Shown piece after piece: positions 34,995-44,078 of a stretch of DNA of 64,000 bases. The notes beneath the pieces are model-generated. The model worked only from the letters and a program-made list of their open reading frames with translations, had not been told where the DNA came from and ran no database searches. The translations under genes were made by a program, and so were the position numbers. This stretch comes from Actinocorallia aurantiaca (GTDB taxonomy: Bacteria > Actinomycetota > Actinomycetes > Streptosporangiales > Streptosporangiaceae). Numbering within the stretch: position 1 is the stretch's first letter; each line of letters starts with the position of its first letter. Location: the NCBI RefSeq assembly GCF_039533685.1, contig NZ_BAAATZ010000027.1, forward strand, positions 1-64,000. The letters run 5' to 3'.

Positions 34995-36821
34995 CTACTT
35001 CTTCGGCTTGTCCGCCGAGGAACCGGTGGAGAGCGCAGCGACGAAGGCCTCCTGGGGCACGTCCACGCGCCCGATGGTCTTCATCTTCTTCTTGCCCTCC
35101 TTCTGCTTCTCCAGCAGCTTGCGCTTACGGGAGATGTCGCCGCCGTAGCACTTGGCCAGGACGTCCTTGCGGATGGCGCGGATGTTCTCGCGGGCGATCA
35201 CCCGGGCGCCGATGGCGGCCTGGATCGGCACCTCGTACTGCTGCCTGGGGATCAGTTCCTTGAGCTTGGTCGTCATCATCAGGCCGTAGTCGCGGGCCTT
35301 GTCGGCGTGCACGATCTGGCTGAAGGCGTCCACGGACTCGCCCTGCAGCAGGATGTCGACCTTGACGAGCTTGGACTCCTGCTCGCCCGCGGGATCGTAG
35401 TCGAGGCTGGCGTACCCGCGGGTGCGGGACTTCAGCTGGTCGAAGAAGTCGAAGATGATCTCGCCCAGCGGCAGGGTGTACTTGATCTCGACCCTGTCCT
35501 CCGACAGGTAGTCCATGCCCAGCAGCACGCCGCGGCGGCCCTGGCACAGCTCCATGATCGTGCCGATGAACTCCGTCGGGGTGAGCACCGTGGCCCGGAC
35601 GACCGGCTCGTACACGTGCGCGATCTTGCCGTCCGCGGGGTACTCGCTGGGGTTGGTGACGACGTGCTCCTGGCCGTTCTCCATCTCCACCCGGTAGATG
35701 ACGCTCGGCGCGGTGGAGATCAGCGCCAGGTTGAACTCGCGCTCCAGCCGCTCCCGGACGATCTCCATGTGGAGCAGGCCGAGGAAGCCGCAGCGGTAGC
35801 CGAAGCCCAGCGCCAGCGACGTCTCCGGCTCGTACACCAGCGCGGCGTCGTTCAGCCGCAGCTTGTCGAGGGCGTCGCGGAGCAGCGGGTAGTCGTCGCC
35901 GTCGATCGGGTACAGGCCCGAGTAGACCATCGGCTTGGGGGTGTCGTACCCGCCGAGCGCCTCCGGCGCTGGCTTGGACGCCATCGTCACCGTGTCGCCG
36001 ACCCTGGCCTGGCGGACGTCCTTCACGCCGGAGATCAGATAGCCCACCTCGCCGACGCCCAGGCCCTCGGTCGAGATCGGATCGGGGGAGATCACGCCGA
36101 CCTCGAGGGTGTCGTGGGCCGAGCCCGTCGACATCATGAGGGACTTCTCGCGGCGGGTGATGCGCCCGTCCACGACCCGGACGTAGGTGACCACGCCCCG
36201 GTAGGTGTCGTAGACCGAGTCGAAGATCAGCGCGCGGGCCGGGGCGTTCGCGTCGCCCACCGGGGCCGGGACCTCCGCCACGATCTTGTCGAGCAGCTCG
36301 GCCACGCCCACGCCGGTCTTGCCGGAGACCCGCAGCACCTCCGCCGGGTCGCAGCCGATCAGGCCGGAGATCTCCTCGGCGACCTTCTCCGGCTGGGCGG
36401 CCGGAAGGTCGATCTTGTTGAGGACCGGGATGATGTGGAGGTCGGCCTCCATCGCCATGTACAGGTTGGCCAGCGTCTGGGCCTCGATGCCCTGGGCGGC
36501 GTCCACCAGCAGGATCGCGCCCTCGCAGGCGGCCAGCGACCGGGAGACCTCGTAGGAGAAGTCCACGTGCCCCGGAGTGTCGATCATGTTCAGGACATGG
36601 TCTTTCCAGGGCAGCCGGACGGCCTGCGACTTGATGGTGATGCCGCGTTCCCGCTCGATGTCCATCTTGTCCAGATACTGAGCGCGCATCGAGCGGTCGT
36701 CGACGACCCCGGTCAGCTGCAGCATGCGGTCGGCCAGGGTGGACTTGCCGTGGTCGATGTGCGCGATGATGCAGAAGTTGCGGATCACCGCGGGATCGGT
36801 GTGGTTCGGTACGGGCGGCAC
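34995..36821 (-). CDS. lepA: Elongation factor 4 (LepA)
   Basis: Ribosomal back-translocase GTPase. G-motif AHIDHGKSTLADRML, switch DTPGHVDFS and NKID are present; domains II-V and the LepA-specific C-terminal domain follow to KKMKTIGRVDVPQEAF. GTG start chosen (608 aa, VPPVPNHTDPAVIRNF) with AGGA nearby; a 13-codon ATG extension exists but has no ribosome site. Divergent from rpsT, as is usual in actinobacteria. Confidence 0.95.
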   Translation of the reverse strand: MPPVPNHTDPAVIRNFCIIAHIDHGKSTLADRMLQLTGVVDDRSMRAQYLDKMDIERERGITIKSQAVRLPWKDHVLNMIDTPGHVDFSYEVSRSLAACEGAILLVDAAQGIEAQTLANLYMAMEADLHIIPVLNKIDLPAAQPEKVAEEISGLIGCDPAEVLRVSGKTGVGVAELLDKIVAEVPAPVGDANAPARALIFDSVYDTYRGVVTYVRVVDGRITRREKSLMMSTGSAHDTLEVGVISPDPISTEGLGVGEVGYLISGVKDVRQARVGDTVTMASKPAPEALGGYDTPKPMVYSGLYPIDGDDYPLLRDALDKLRLNDAALVYEPETSLALGFGYRCGFLGLLHMEIVRERLEREFNLALISTAPSVIYRVEMENGQEHVVTNPSEYPADGKIAHVYEPVVRATVLTPTEFIGTIMELCQGRRGVLLGMDYLSEDRVEIKYTLPLGEIIFDFFDQLKSRTRGYASLDYDPAGEQESKLVKVDILLQGESVDAFSQIVHADKARDYGLMMTTKLKELIPRQQYEVPIQAAIGARVIARENIRAIRKDVLAKCYGGDISRKRKLLEKQKEGKKKMKTIGRVDVPQEAFVAALSTGSSADKPKK

Positions 36822-37027
36822 GCGGATCCTAGGTTGACGTGGAGGACTTCCGCCTACCATGGTCCCATGTCCGGGTCGATGCTCTGGTCCGGGTTGGGGA
36901 TAGCCGCCCGAGCTTGGTAGTCTGCTTCCTTGCGTGTGGCGCGTGTGTCTCCGTGCCCGCAGATCCGACCGGCTGCCGGATCTCCGCGCCCCATCCGTAA
37001 CGTTGACTTCAATCGAGGCTTCCTTCA

Positions 37028-37294
37028 GTGGCGAACATCAAGTCCCAGATCAAGCGGAACAAGCAGAACGAGAAGGCGCGCCTGCGCAACAAGGCGGTCA
37101 AGACCGAGCTCAAGTCGGCCATCCGCAAGTTCCGTGAGGCGGCCGCCGGCGGCAACGCCGAAGAGGCCACCGCGGCCCTGCGCAACGCCAGCCGCAAGCT
37201 GGACAAGGCCGTCAGCAAGGGCGTCATCCACAAGAACCAGGCCGCGAACCGCAAGTCCGCGATCGCCAAGCAGGCCGCCGCCCTCGGCAAGTAA
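37028..37294 (+). CDS. rpsT: 30S ribosomal protein S20
   Basis: Primary binder of the 16S rRNA 5' domain; 88 aa, Lys/Arg-rich helices. MANIKSQIKRNKQNEKARLR is the standard N-terminus. It starts at GTG. A 200-bp region upstream is shared with divergent lepA and holds both promoters. The 3' region is cut by an assembly gap that probably covers the terminator. Confidence 0.96.
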   Translation: MANIKSQIKRNKQNEKARLRNKAVKTELKSAIRKFREAAAGGNAEEATAALRNASRKLDKAVSKGVIHKNQAANRKSAIAKQAAALGK

Positions 37295-37362
37295 GCCCTT
37301 CCCAGCACTCCTCCTCGCCGAGGTCCGGCACCGGAGGGCCGCTGCGAGAAAAAGGAGCAGCA

Positions 37363-37383
37363 NNNNNNNNNNNNNNNNNNNNN
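37363..37383. other. Assembly gap (21 N)
   Basis: Short run of N downstream of rpsT, preceded by GCTGCGAGAAAAAGGAGCAG and followed by CTGCTTTTCTTATGC. The flanking sequences GAGCAG and CTGCTTTT suggest a hairpin terminator of rpsT that was hard to assemble. Confidence 0.9.
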
Positions 37384-37461
37384 CTGCTTTTCTTATGCGT
37401 TCGAGGAATCCGCGCCTTTATTCCTTCGCGTTCCGCCGCGGTCCGCCCTACGATCCGGCCC

Positions 37462-38022
37462 ATGGACACCGAACGAAGGGTGAAGATCTCGAAGTACCTC
37501 GCCCGCCACCTCCGGCACCAGCCGGACCGGATCGGCCTCACCCTCGACCCCGCGGGCTGGGTCGAGGTCGCCGCGCTCCTCGCCGCCTGCCGGGCCCGGG
37601 GCTTCGCCCTCACCCCCGAGGAACTCCACGAGGTCGTGGAGACCAACGACAAGAAGCGCTTCGCCTTCTCCGAGGACGGCCTGCGCGTGCGCGCCAGCCA
37701 GGGCCACACCGTCGAGGTCGACCTGGACCTCCCCGTGACCCCGCCCCCGCCCGTCCTCTACCACGGCACCGTCGCCCGGTTCCTGGAACCGATCCTCCGG
37801 GAGGGTCTCCGCGCCATGACCCGCCACGACGTCCACCTCTCACCGACCCCGGAGACGGCGCGCAGGGTCGGTGAGCGCCGGGGCGCCCCCGTCGTCCTCA
37901 CCGTGGACGCCGCCGCCATGGCCGAGAGCGGCCACGAGTTCCGCGTCAGCGCCAACGGCGTCTGGCTCGTCCCGGCGGTCCCGCCCTCCTACCTGGGCTT
38001 CCTCACCGGGCCCCCGGAATAG
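37462..38022 (+). CDS. kptA: RNA 2'-phosphotransferase KptA
   Basis: Tpt1/KptA family enzyme that moves a 2'-phosphate from RNA to NAD+, giving ADP-ribose 1'',2''-cyclic phosphate. Conserved elements: ISKYLARHLRHQPDRIGL at the N-terminus, KKRFAFSEDG, LYHGTVARFL (core YHGT) and DVHLSPTPETA. The length of 186 aa is normal. Its bacterial role is uncertain because bacteria lack the eukaryotic tRNA splicing that creates its substrate. It converges on a HAD-like gene 18 bases away. Confidence 0.92.
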   Translation: MDTERRVKISKYLARHLRHQPDRIGLTLDPAGWVEVAALLAACRARGFALTPEELHEVVETNDKKRFAFSEDGLRVRASQGHTVEVDLDLPVTPPPPVLYHGTVARFLEPILREGLRAMTRHDVHLSPTPETARRVGERRGAPVVLTVDAAAMAESGHEFRVSANGVWLVPAVPPSYLGFLTGPPE

Positions 38023-38040
38023 GCGGAGGGGCCCCGCGCC

Positions 38041-38514
38041 TCAGGGCAGCCCGATGGCCCGCTCGACGTCCTCCCAGCCGGGGGTGACGATCACCCAGTC
38101 GGGGATCTCCTCCTCCTGGGGCCCGAACAGGTACCGGTAGGGCACCAGGTCCCTGATCGCCCGGTGCACGTCCATCCGGTCGTCGATCATGTGCGTGATC
38201 CCCAGCTCCGCGCAGTGGTCCGCCTTGTCCTCCCGTTTCCGGCAGTACCTGACGTTCTCCCGCGGGATCCCCGTCCTCCCGTAGAAGTCGTGGTGCTCCA
38301 GCCAGGCCAGCGAGAGCGGCTCCCCCTCCTCGCTCACCCGCGAGATCACCCAGGCCCGCCCGCCGAAACGTTCCACCAGGCGCGGCAACACCTCGAACGC
38401 CCCCTCGATCAACGGCATCTGCCGCGGATCATCCAGGAACACCCTCCCCTGGGCGTTCCGATTGGCCCCCACCACCACACGTCCCAGGTCAACACCCAGT
38501 CTTGCCTCTGCCAT
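38041..38514 (-). CDS. HAD-like fold protein
   Basis: A 157-aa haloacid-dehalogenase-type protein. Motif I is LGVDLGRVV (first Asp kept, second Asp replaced by Gly), motif II WVISRVS, motif III Lys in REDKADHC, motif IV HMIDDRMDV. The altered second Asp makes acid-base catalysis doubtful, so a phosphatase with changed chemistry or a binding protein are both possible. ATG with AGGGG upstream chosen over an earlier one. Confidence 0.7.
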   Translation of the reverse strand: MAEARLGVDLGRVVVGANRNAQGRVFLDDPRQMPLIEGAFEVLPRLVERFGGRAWVISRVSEEGEPLSLAWLEHHDFYGRTGIPRENVRYCRKREDKADHCAELGITHMIDDRMDVHRAIRDLVPYRYLFGPQEEEIPDWVIVTPGWEDVERAIGLP

Positions 38515-38707
38515 GCCCCTACCTTCTCCACCAACCACCCCACCCGCAACCTCTTCCCCTCACTCCACCCCCACCGGGCACAGCGACCACCCGGCCCTCG
38601 GGCCCTCCAACACCCCGAGAAACCTCCTGACCCACCCCACCGACCGCTTCCCAAGGCCGAAGACCGCAGGTCATACCCGTGGGCGGCGAAGACGACGGAA
38701 CACAGGC

Positions 38708-38893
38708 CGAACCGCAGCCCCGCGAACGCGGGTCGGAACGGCAACCCTAGGAGCACCGGTCGCTCAACGACCGCTTCTCCGGGGCTGAAAGGGGGCAGGC
38801 CATGACTCAAGGAGATCGGCGAGAACGGCGGAACCCGGTCGAACGGCAGTCCTGCGAAGCACCGGACGAACCCAGGTCCTGCGGAACACCGGT
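38708..38893. repeat. Degenerate ~27-base repeats in a non-coding stretch
   Basis: Within the roughly 410-base gap between the HAD-like gene and holA, related units recur at about 38709-38734, 38736-38761, 38841-38866 and 38868-38893. Each starts GAAC(G/C) and ends in ACCGG or GCGGG, with CC(T)G(C) in the middle, such as GAACGGCAGTCCTGCGAAGC. They are 60-80 percent alike by eye. No ORF, promoter or RNA gene was recognised in the rest of the gap. Confidence 0.45.
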
Positions 38894-38926
38894 CAGAGCG
38901 CGGAGCCGTGGCGGGAAAGATCCCGG

Positions 38927-39874
38927 TCAGCGGAGGGAGCGGGCGATGACGATCTCTTTGACCGCCTTTTCCAGGGCGTAGGAGGCGTCGGCGGCTCCGC
39001 CCTTGATGTCCCTGTCGGTCTCGGCGACGACGGTGAGGGCGCGGGCTATGCCCTCGGGGGACCAGCCGCGGATCTGCTTCTGGAGGCGTTCGATCTTCCA
39101 GGGGGGCATGCCGAGTTCCTTGGCGAGGGCGAAGCTCTTGCCCCGGGCGCCGCTGACCTTGGCCAGGCCCCGGATGCCCTGGGCGAGGGCGCTGTTGATG
39201 AGGACGGCCGCCACACCGGTGTCCATGGCCCAGCGGAGCTGCTCCATGGCCTCTCCGAGCCTGCCCTCGACGGCGAGGTCCGCGACGGTGAATCCGCTGA
39301 CGTCCGCCTTGCCCCGGTGGTAGCGGGCGACCGCCGCGTCGTTGATCTTCCCGCCGGTGTCGGCCATCAGCTGGCTGCAGGCCGCCGCCAGTTCCCGCAG
39401 GTCGTTGCCCACCGCGTCCAGGAGCTGCTGGGCGGCGCCCGGGCTGATCGTCCCGTCGAGCCGCCGCATCTCCGACCGCAGGAAGTCCAGCCGCTCCCCC
39501 GACTTGGTGATCTTGGGGCAGGTGATCTTCCGCGCCCCCGCCTTGGTCCACGCCTCCAGCAGCGCCCTCCCCTTGACGCCCCCCGCGTGCACCAGGACGA
39601 ACGCCATGTCGCCCGCCGGGTTCTTCACGTACGCGCCGATCTCGGCCGCGAGGTCCTTCCCCAGGTCCTGCGCCGACCGCAGCACCAGCACCTTCCCGCC
39701 CCCGAACAACGAGGGCGACGTCAGCTCCGCCAGCCGCCCCGGCTCCAGCGTCGAGGGAACCAGATCCACGACCTCGGTGTCGGGGTCCCTCCGCCGAGCC
39801 TCCTGGACGATCTCTCCCACCGCCCGCTCGACCAGCAGTTCCTCGTCTCCCACCACCAACGTCACCGCATCCAC
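38927..39874 (-). CDS. holA: DNA polymerase III subunit delta
   Basis: Clamp-loader delta subunit, 315 aa. N-terminal VTLVVGDEELLVERAVGEI, PSLFGGGKVLVLRSAQDLGKD and C-terminal helical domain LAVEGRLGEAMEQLRWAMDTG are characteristic. No Walker A is expected in delta, and none is seen. In actinobacteria holA follows comEA-comEC; here only a comEC fragment remains upstream. Confidence 0.93.
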   Translation of the reverse strand: MDAVTLVVGDEELLVERAVGEIVQEARRRDPDTEVVDLVPSTLEPGRLAELTSPSLFGGGKVLVLRSAQDLGKDLAAEIGAYVKNPAGDMAFVLVHAGGVKGRALLEAWTKAGARKITCPKITKSGERLDFLRSEMRRLDGTISPGAAQQLLDAVGNDLRELAAACSQLMADTGGKINDAAVARYHRGKADVSGFTVADLAVEGRLGEAMEQLRWAMDTGVAAVLINSALAQGIRGLAKVSGARGKSFALAKELGMPPWKIERLQKQIRGWSPEGIARALTVVAETDRDIKGGAADASYALEKAVKEIVIARSLR

Positions 39875-40040
39875 TCCCCCAGGATGTCACGCCTCCGCCC
39901 ACCGCCGCCCTCGCAACCGCCCACCCGCCCCCGCCATGTCCGCCGACCGCTTCTCGCCGCTCCGCAGCGGCGGCCGTCCCGGCCGCGACCGCCCAGTGGT
40001 CCGCCCGCCCCCGAGGCCCGCCGACCGGCGCGGAACGCGT

Positions 40041-41094
40041 TCAAGACCGGGTGACCACTTCGAGGCCGCGTGGAGAGACCGTCACAGCGATGTCCCCATG
40101 CAGGTCCGTCCGGTAGACGCGGACGCCGCGCAGCATCCTCAGCAGCCGGTCCGACGGATGCCCGTAGCCGTTGTCCCTCCCCACGGAGATCAGCGCCACC
40201 CGGGGCCGTCCCTCGGCGAGGAATGCCTGCTCCTGCCGCGCGCTGCCGTGGTGGGGAACCTTCAACACGTCCACCCGGGGCACCAGGCCGTGCAACCCCC
40301 GCTGCCCTTCTTCCTCCAGATCGCCTCCCAGCAGCACGGTCAACCCGGACCACCTGGCCACCAGCACCAGACTCGCGTTGTTGACCTCCGTCCCCGCGGC
40401 CCCTTCCGGCACCTCTCCGCGGCTCCGAGGAGCCAGCACCTCGATCTCCAGCTCCCCGGCCCTCCAGCGTTCCCCCGCCACCGTCCCCACGACCCGCGGA
40501 CCGGCCGACGCCCCCGGTTCCCCAGCCCTCCGGTGTTCTTCCGCTGCACTCACCACCCGCGGACCGACCGACGCGCTCTTCTCCCCGACCCCCCAACGTC
40601 CTTCTGCAGCCGTCCCCACGACCCGCAGGCCGGCCCTGGAGCCGGCCTCGGTAAGCCGCCCGTGCTCGAAAGGGGCGTGTGTTCGCATGCCGGAGAAGGC
40701 GGCGCCCGCTGGGCGGAAGGCCGATGGGTAGCGCACGGGGAAGGGCGGGGGGCCGGCCGTGCGGGGGTCGTCGGGTCGGAGGGAAAAAGGCGCAGGTCGT
40801 GGGGCGGGGGTGTGGGAGACGGGGCGCAGGCCTGCGGTGCGGAGGGCGCGGAGTTCTGCGGTGGCGGGGCTGAGGGAGGTGTGGACGAGGGTGGAGAGGG
40901 TGCGGGCGCGGGGGATGCCGGGGAGGCCGGCCAGGTGGTCGGCGTGGGGATGGGTGATGAAGAGGAGCGGGACGGCGTGGAGGGAGAGGCGGGAGAGACA
41001 GGCGTCGACGAGGGCGGGGTCGGGGCCCGCGTCGACGATGACGGCCTGGCCGGGGGCCGCGTGGAGGACCAGCGCGTCGCCTTGGCCCACGTCT
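40041..41094 (-). pseudogene. comEC: comEC remnant (C-terminal metallo-beta-lactamase domain only)
   Basis: What remains of the DNA-uptake channel ComEC/Rec2. The start of the fragment is DVGQGDALVLHAAPGQAV, the standard beginning of the ComEC nuclease-like MBL domain, with THPHADHLAGLP, LLGGDLEEEGQRGL and KVPHHGSARQEQAF intact. All transmembrane and competence domains are missing: upstream of about 41094 the sequence is unrelated. The open frame runs on into foreign DNA to 41216, giving a chimeric start that should not be read as native. The middle of the domain also carries a repeated 22-residue insert (RVVGTAAEGRW type). Natural transformation by this route is likely lost unless the rest exists elsewhere. 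Confidence 0.85.
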
Positions 41095-41212
41095 TCCCTG
41101 TCAAGTCCAGGCGTGTTGCATGCCTGCCGGAGTTGAGTTGGTGGCTCGTCACGCAACCTTGGCTGAGTTCCCCCCGTTCGACGACCAGGCACGGTGAGAT
41201 GGGCCAAATCGA

Positions 41213-42490
41213 TCAAGGGGTGCGCATACGGGCTTCGAGTTCGGGCTGGCGTACGGGGACAGTGGTTGCGCCGACCCTTTTGTAATAGATCGGCTGGCGG
41301 GGGTTGAGGGGGTAGTTGCGGGAGCCGGGATGGACCTGGAGGACGATGACTGTCTTGCCCTCCACTTGCGGATGGGTGAGGGCGAAGTCGGGAACTGGGT
41401 CGAACATGGTTTCGATCATGTTGGAGATGGTGACTTCGAGTTCGTCGATCGGTTTATCTGTCAGTACGCCGGCAACGGTGGCGTCGTCATCTATTCCGAA
41501 GAGGATGAATCCGCCGTCGGAGGAGGCGAATGCCGCCACGGTCTTGAGGAACTTGCGGCCGGCCTCGCCGCGGGCGATCTCTCGCTTGAACTCCACCTGA
41601 GGCCCTTCCCCGCCCTCGATGAGGTCCGCGACTTCACCGCCTGGTCTCCGCCAGATGACGGATGGGTCGTCCTCGCGCTGGTCGGGGTGGTGGAAGTAGC
41701 GATGGTCGGTCCAGGTCGAGGTGTTGCGGACCATGAGCATCGTGGCGGGCTCCAAGCCCTTCTCCAGCGGGAACACCGCACGTCCTTCGCTGTCGGCGCG
41801 AGTGGTGCGGTGGTCTGTGGGGGTGGTCAACTCGATGCTGGCTTCAGCGGTCTGGTTTCCGGTGATCTGGACCGTCAGGTCGGTGGGGCTGATGATGATT
41901 TCGGTCAGGTGGGCGGAGCGGCCGGCTTGTTGAACGAGCCAGCGCGGAGGCTTCCCGCCTGAGCTGTCGTGTGCCTGGCCGAAGAAGAACGAGGCGAGTG
42001 CCTCGTTGAATCCGTTGAAGTTCGGTCCTGCGCCAACGAGAAGTTCGCGTGGTGGTTCTGGGCCGTCGACAAGACCCCCAGCCCCGTCGCCGCCCACACC
42101 AATCGTCCAGGTCGTGTGCGGCCACGGCTGCTTCAGCCTCATCCATTCTTTGAAGCTCCTGTGCCGCTGGAACTCCGCTGTCTTAGCGGTACCGGCGGTC
42201 TCGACAAGTCCGAGCTCGGGAAAGTCGGCTCGTTCCCCGCGGAGCAGGGCGGCTACGGCGGTGCCGGGCATCTCCCGTTCCAGAAATGTTGTTTTGCGAT
42301 AGCGCCATGTCCGCTCAGTGACCGAATCCCCATCCAGGGCAATCTGGCCGTGCAGGATTCGCCAGACGCCGAGCTCTTCGAGCAGCGCCAGCCGCACCCC
42401 AGCTATCTGGAATCCCTCGATCAGATCGCTCAGCTCGTCGATCGAGTGGGTTCCCTGGTCACTCTCGTTGACGTTTTTTAGCGTTTCCAC
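41213..42490 (-). CDS. AlbA_2 (Schlafen-type) domain protein with unknown N-terminal domain
   Basis: A 425-aa protein. Residues about 300-400 form an AlbA_2/Schlafen-like domain: GEGPQVEFKREIARGEAGRK, then LKTVAAFASSDGGFILFGID and NPRQPIYYKRVGATTVP. This domain occurs in RNase-like Schlafen proteins and in prokaryotic DNA-binding regulators. The first 290 residues have no domain I recognise. Likely the first gene read inward from the island edge. Upstream 5' spacing of 80 bases to the next gene suggests they could share a transcript. Confidence 0.7.
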   Translation of the reverse strand: METLKNVNESDQGTHSIDELSDLIEGFQIAGVRLALLEELGVWRILHGQIALDGDSVTERTWRYRKTTFLEREMPGTAVAALLRGERADFPELGLVETAGTAKTAEFQRHRSFKEWMRLKQPWPHTTWTIGVGGDGAGGLVDGPEPPRELLVGAGPNFNGFNEALASFFFGQAHDSSGGKPPRWLVQQAGRSAHLTEIIISPTDLTVQITGNQTAEASIELTTPTDHRTTRADSEGRAVFPLEKGLEPATMLMVRNTSTWTDHRYFHHPDQREDDPSVIWRRPGGEVADLIEGGEGPQVEFKREIARGEAGRKFLKTVAAFASSDGGFILFGIDDDATVAGVLTDKPIDELEVTISNMIETMFDPVPDFALTHPQVEGKTVIVLQVHPGSRNYPLNPRQPIYYKRVGATTVPVRQPELEARMRTP

Positions 42491-42570
42491 GATTCCATCG
42501 TGGCAGCAACAGCCGGATCAGCACCATCAGCCCCGCGCCTGAGGTTCCCCCGCAGCTGATACGGGCACTG

Positions 42571-43923
42571 TCACCACAGTTGTGTTGTCGCCTCGAATTG
42601 GTCACCCTTCCGGTAGGCCACCGCGATGCCTTCGCCGTCCAGGATGTCGAGCCAGTCCTGTTCCGGCTTGCTCGGTACCAGCACGGCTCGTCTCAGCCCG
42701 GGGATACCAAGCCGTGCCCGGTAGTCGGCCAGTTGGCCGATGGCCATCCGAAAGTCTCTCTCCTCGACTGAGGCTTTCGCCTCGTACAGCACCCCGACGG
42801 TCCGGTCGAACACGTCCGTACGCAGTACCCGACCGCCGTCCGTCTGGATTCGATTCGACCCGACCTCGTGCCCCAGCCCTCTCAGATGCCGGGCAAACGC
42901 CCTCACCAGAGCAGACTCGCACCGCTCCAGCGTCCGCTCTGCCTCAGGCGCCCGCCACGTCGACCGATCAGTATGCCGTTGCTCCACCGGCACGAACGTG
43001 CTGCGCGTCGCCTGGAATGGCCCCCGGGAAGCTGCGGACTGCTGCGGTGGTGGTGGAGGGAGAAGGGATAGCTCACGTGGCAAGGTGACAACGCCGTACT
43101 CGACCAGCGGGCCGACCGGCTCTGCCAGTATTGGCACCGCGAGATCCTTGGACCTTTCTCGCCGAGCTCTGAGCGCTCGAATCATCGCCAACGTGGCCCA
43201 GCAGCGGTCCACCGCCCTCATCTCATGGGGGAAACACGCGTGCTGGTATCCCGCTCCTGTCCACGCGACCCGCCCCCGCGCTTCCCTCTGCTGGGCGTCC
43301 TCCCATTGGGTGGACGGGTTCATGCGGTTCCTCTGCTGAGGCAGTTTCCGAGCTTTGGCGACCAGGACTTCCAGCGCCAGTGCGTCTGCCAGGCCCCATC
43401 CGATGAGAGTGCGTTTGTTCTGGCGGGGGCCCATGACTCTGCGGAACCGCTCGTAGCTCTCCTCCCACGGCAGTCCGCTGTGGTCGTCACGGCAGATGTC
43501 GCATACGGCGTCGTCCGGAGCAGCCAGCTCTTCGCAGCACAAGACCCGGCCGTCCAGATCGACTACCGCGACTTCTGTCATCCGTCCACAGCACACCGCA
43601 GTGCGGATCCCCATGATCTGTCCCCGGTGCAGGTCCCACTTCGCCCAAGACCGGGCTTCTTGGAGACCCATATCTCGCTCGGTCAGGCACTGGCTGGGCT
43701 GGAAGGACTTCTCACGCTCGTAGAGCGGCGTGTGCAGGCACGGGCCCGCTCCGGTGAACTCCACTTGCCAGGCGCTGACATCGCTGCCCGGGCAGAGGCC
43801 GTCCGCGCGCAGCTCCGCAGCCGTCACGAAGGCCGCCGGCACCTCGCTGAGAGCGTATGCGGGTAGCTGGGCGGCACAGTGGCCGGACGGCCAGGATGAT
43901 GGCGACAAAGTCTGTGCCTCCAC
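42571..43923 (-). CDS. Cys-rich protein with C-terminal PD-(D/E)XK-like nuclease domain
   Basis: A 450-aa protein of unknown family. The N-terminal half has a zinc-ribbon-like set: AVCCGRMTEVAV, VLCCEELAAP and DAVCDICRDDH (Cys at about 110-145). The C-terminal 100 residues show D370-(10)-E381-A-K383 (RTDVFDRTVGVLYEAKAS) followed by GQLADYRARLG, the layout of a PD-(D/E)XK fold with the catalytic Asp, Glu, Lys and following Gln helix. Role as a DNA-cleaving defence protein is inferred. GC content is lower than in the flanking core genes. Confidence 0.6.
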   Translation of the reverse strand: MEAQTLSPSSWPSGHCAAQLPAYALSEVPAAFVTAAELRADGLCPGSDVSAWQVEFTGAGPCLHTPLYEREKSFQPSQCLTERDMGLQEARSWAKWDLHRGQIMGIRTAVCCGRMTEVAVVDLDGRVLCCEELAAPDDAVCDICRDDHSGLPWEESYERFRRVMGPRQNKRTLIGWGLADALALEVLVAKARKLPQQRNRMNPSTQWEDAQQREARGRVAWTGAGYQHACFPHEMRAVDRCWATLAMIRALRARRERSKDLAVPILAEPVGPLVEYGVVTLPRELSLLPPPPPQQSAASRGPFQATRSTFVPVEQRHTDRSTWRAPEAERTLERCESALVRAFARHLRGLGHEVGSNRIQTDGGRVLRTDVFDRTVGVLYEAKASVEERDFRMAIGQLADYRARLGIPGLRRAVLVPSKPEQDWLDILDGEGIAVAYRKGDQFEATTQLW

Positions 43924-44078
43924 GATGGTCGAGAGGAATCCTCACGGTCATCATGGAGCCCTACGGAACGCGCTGTCAGTTTGGTAGGCACAGCTTCTCC
44001 AGATCAGCCATTTTTCGAACAAAAATTCTTGAACCCGGACAGAAATATTTGCACCGGAGGCCAGCCAGCTCGCCTGCC

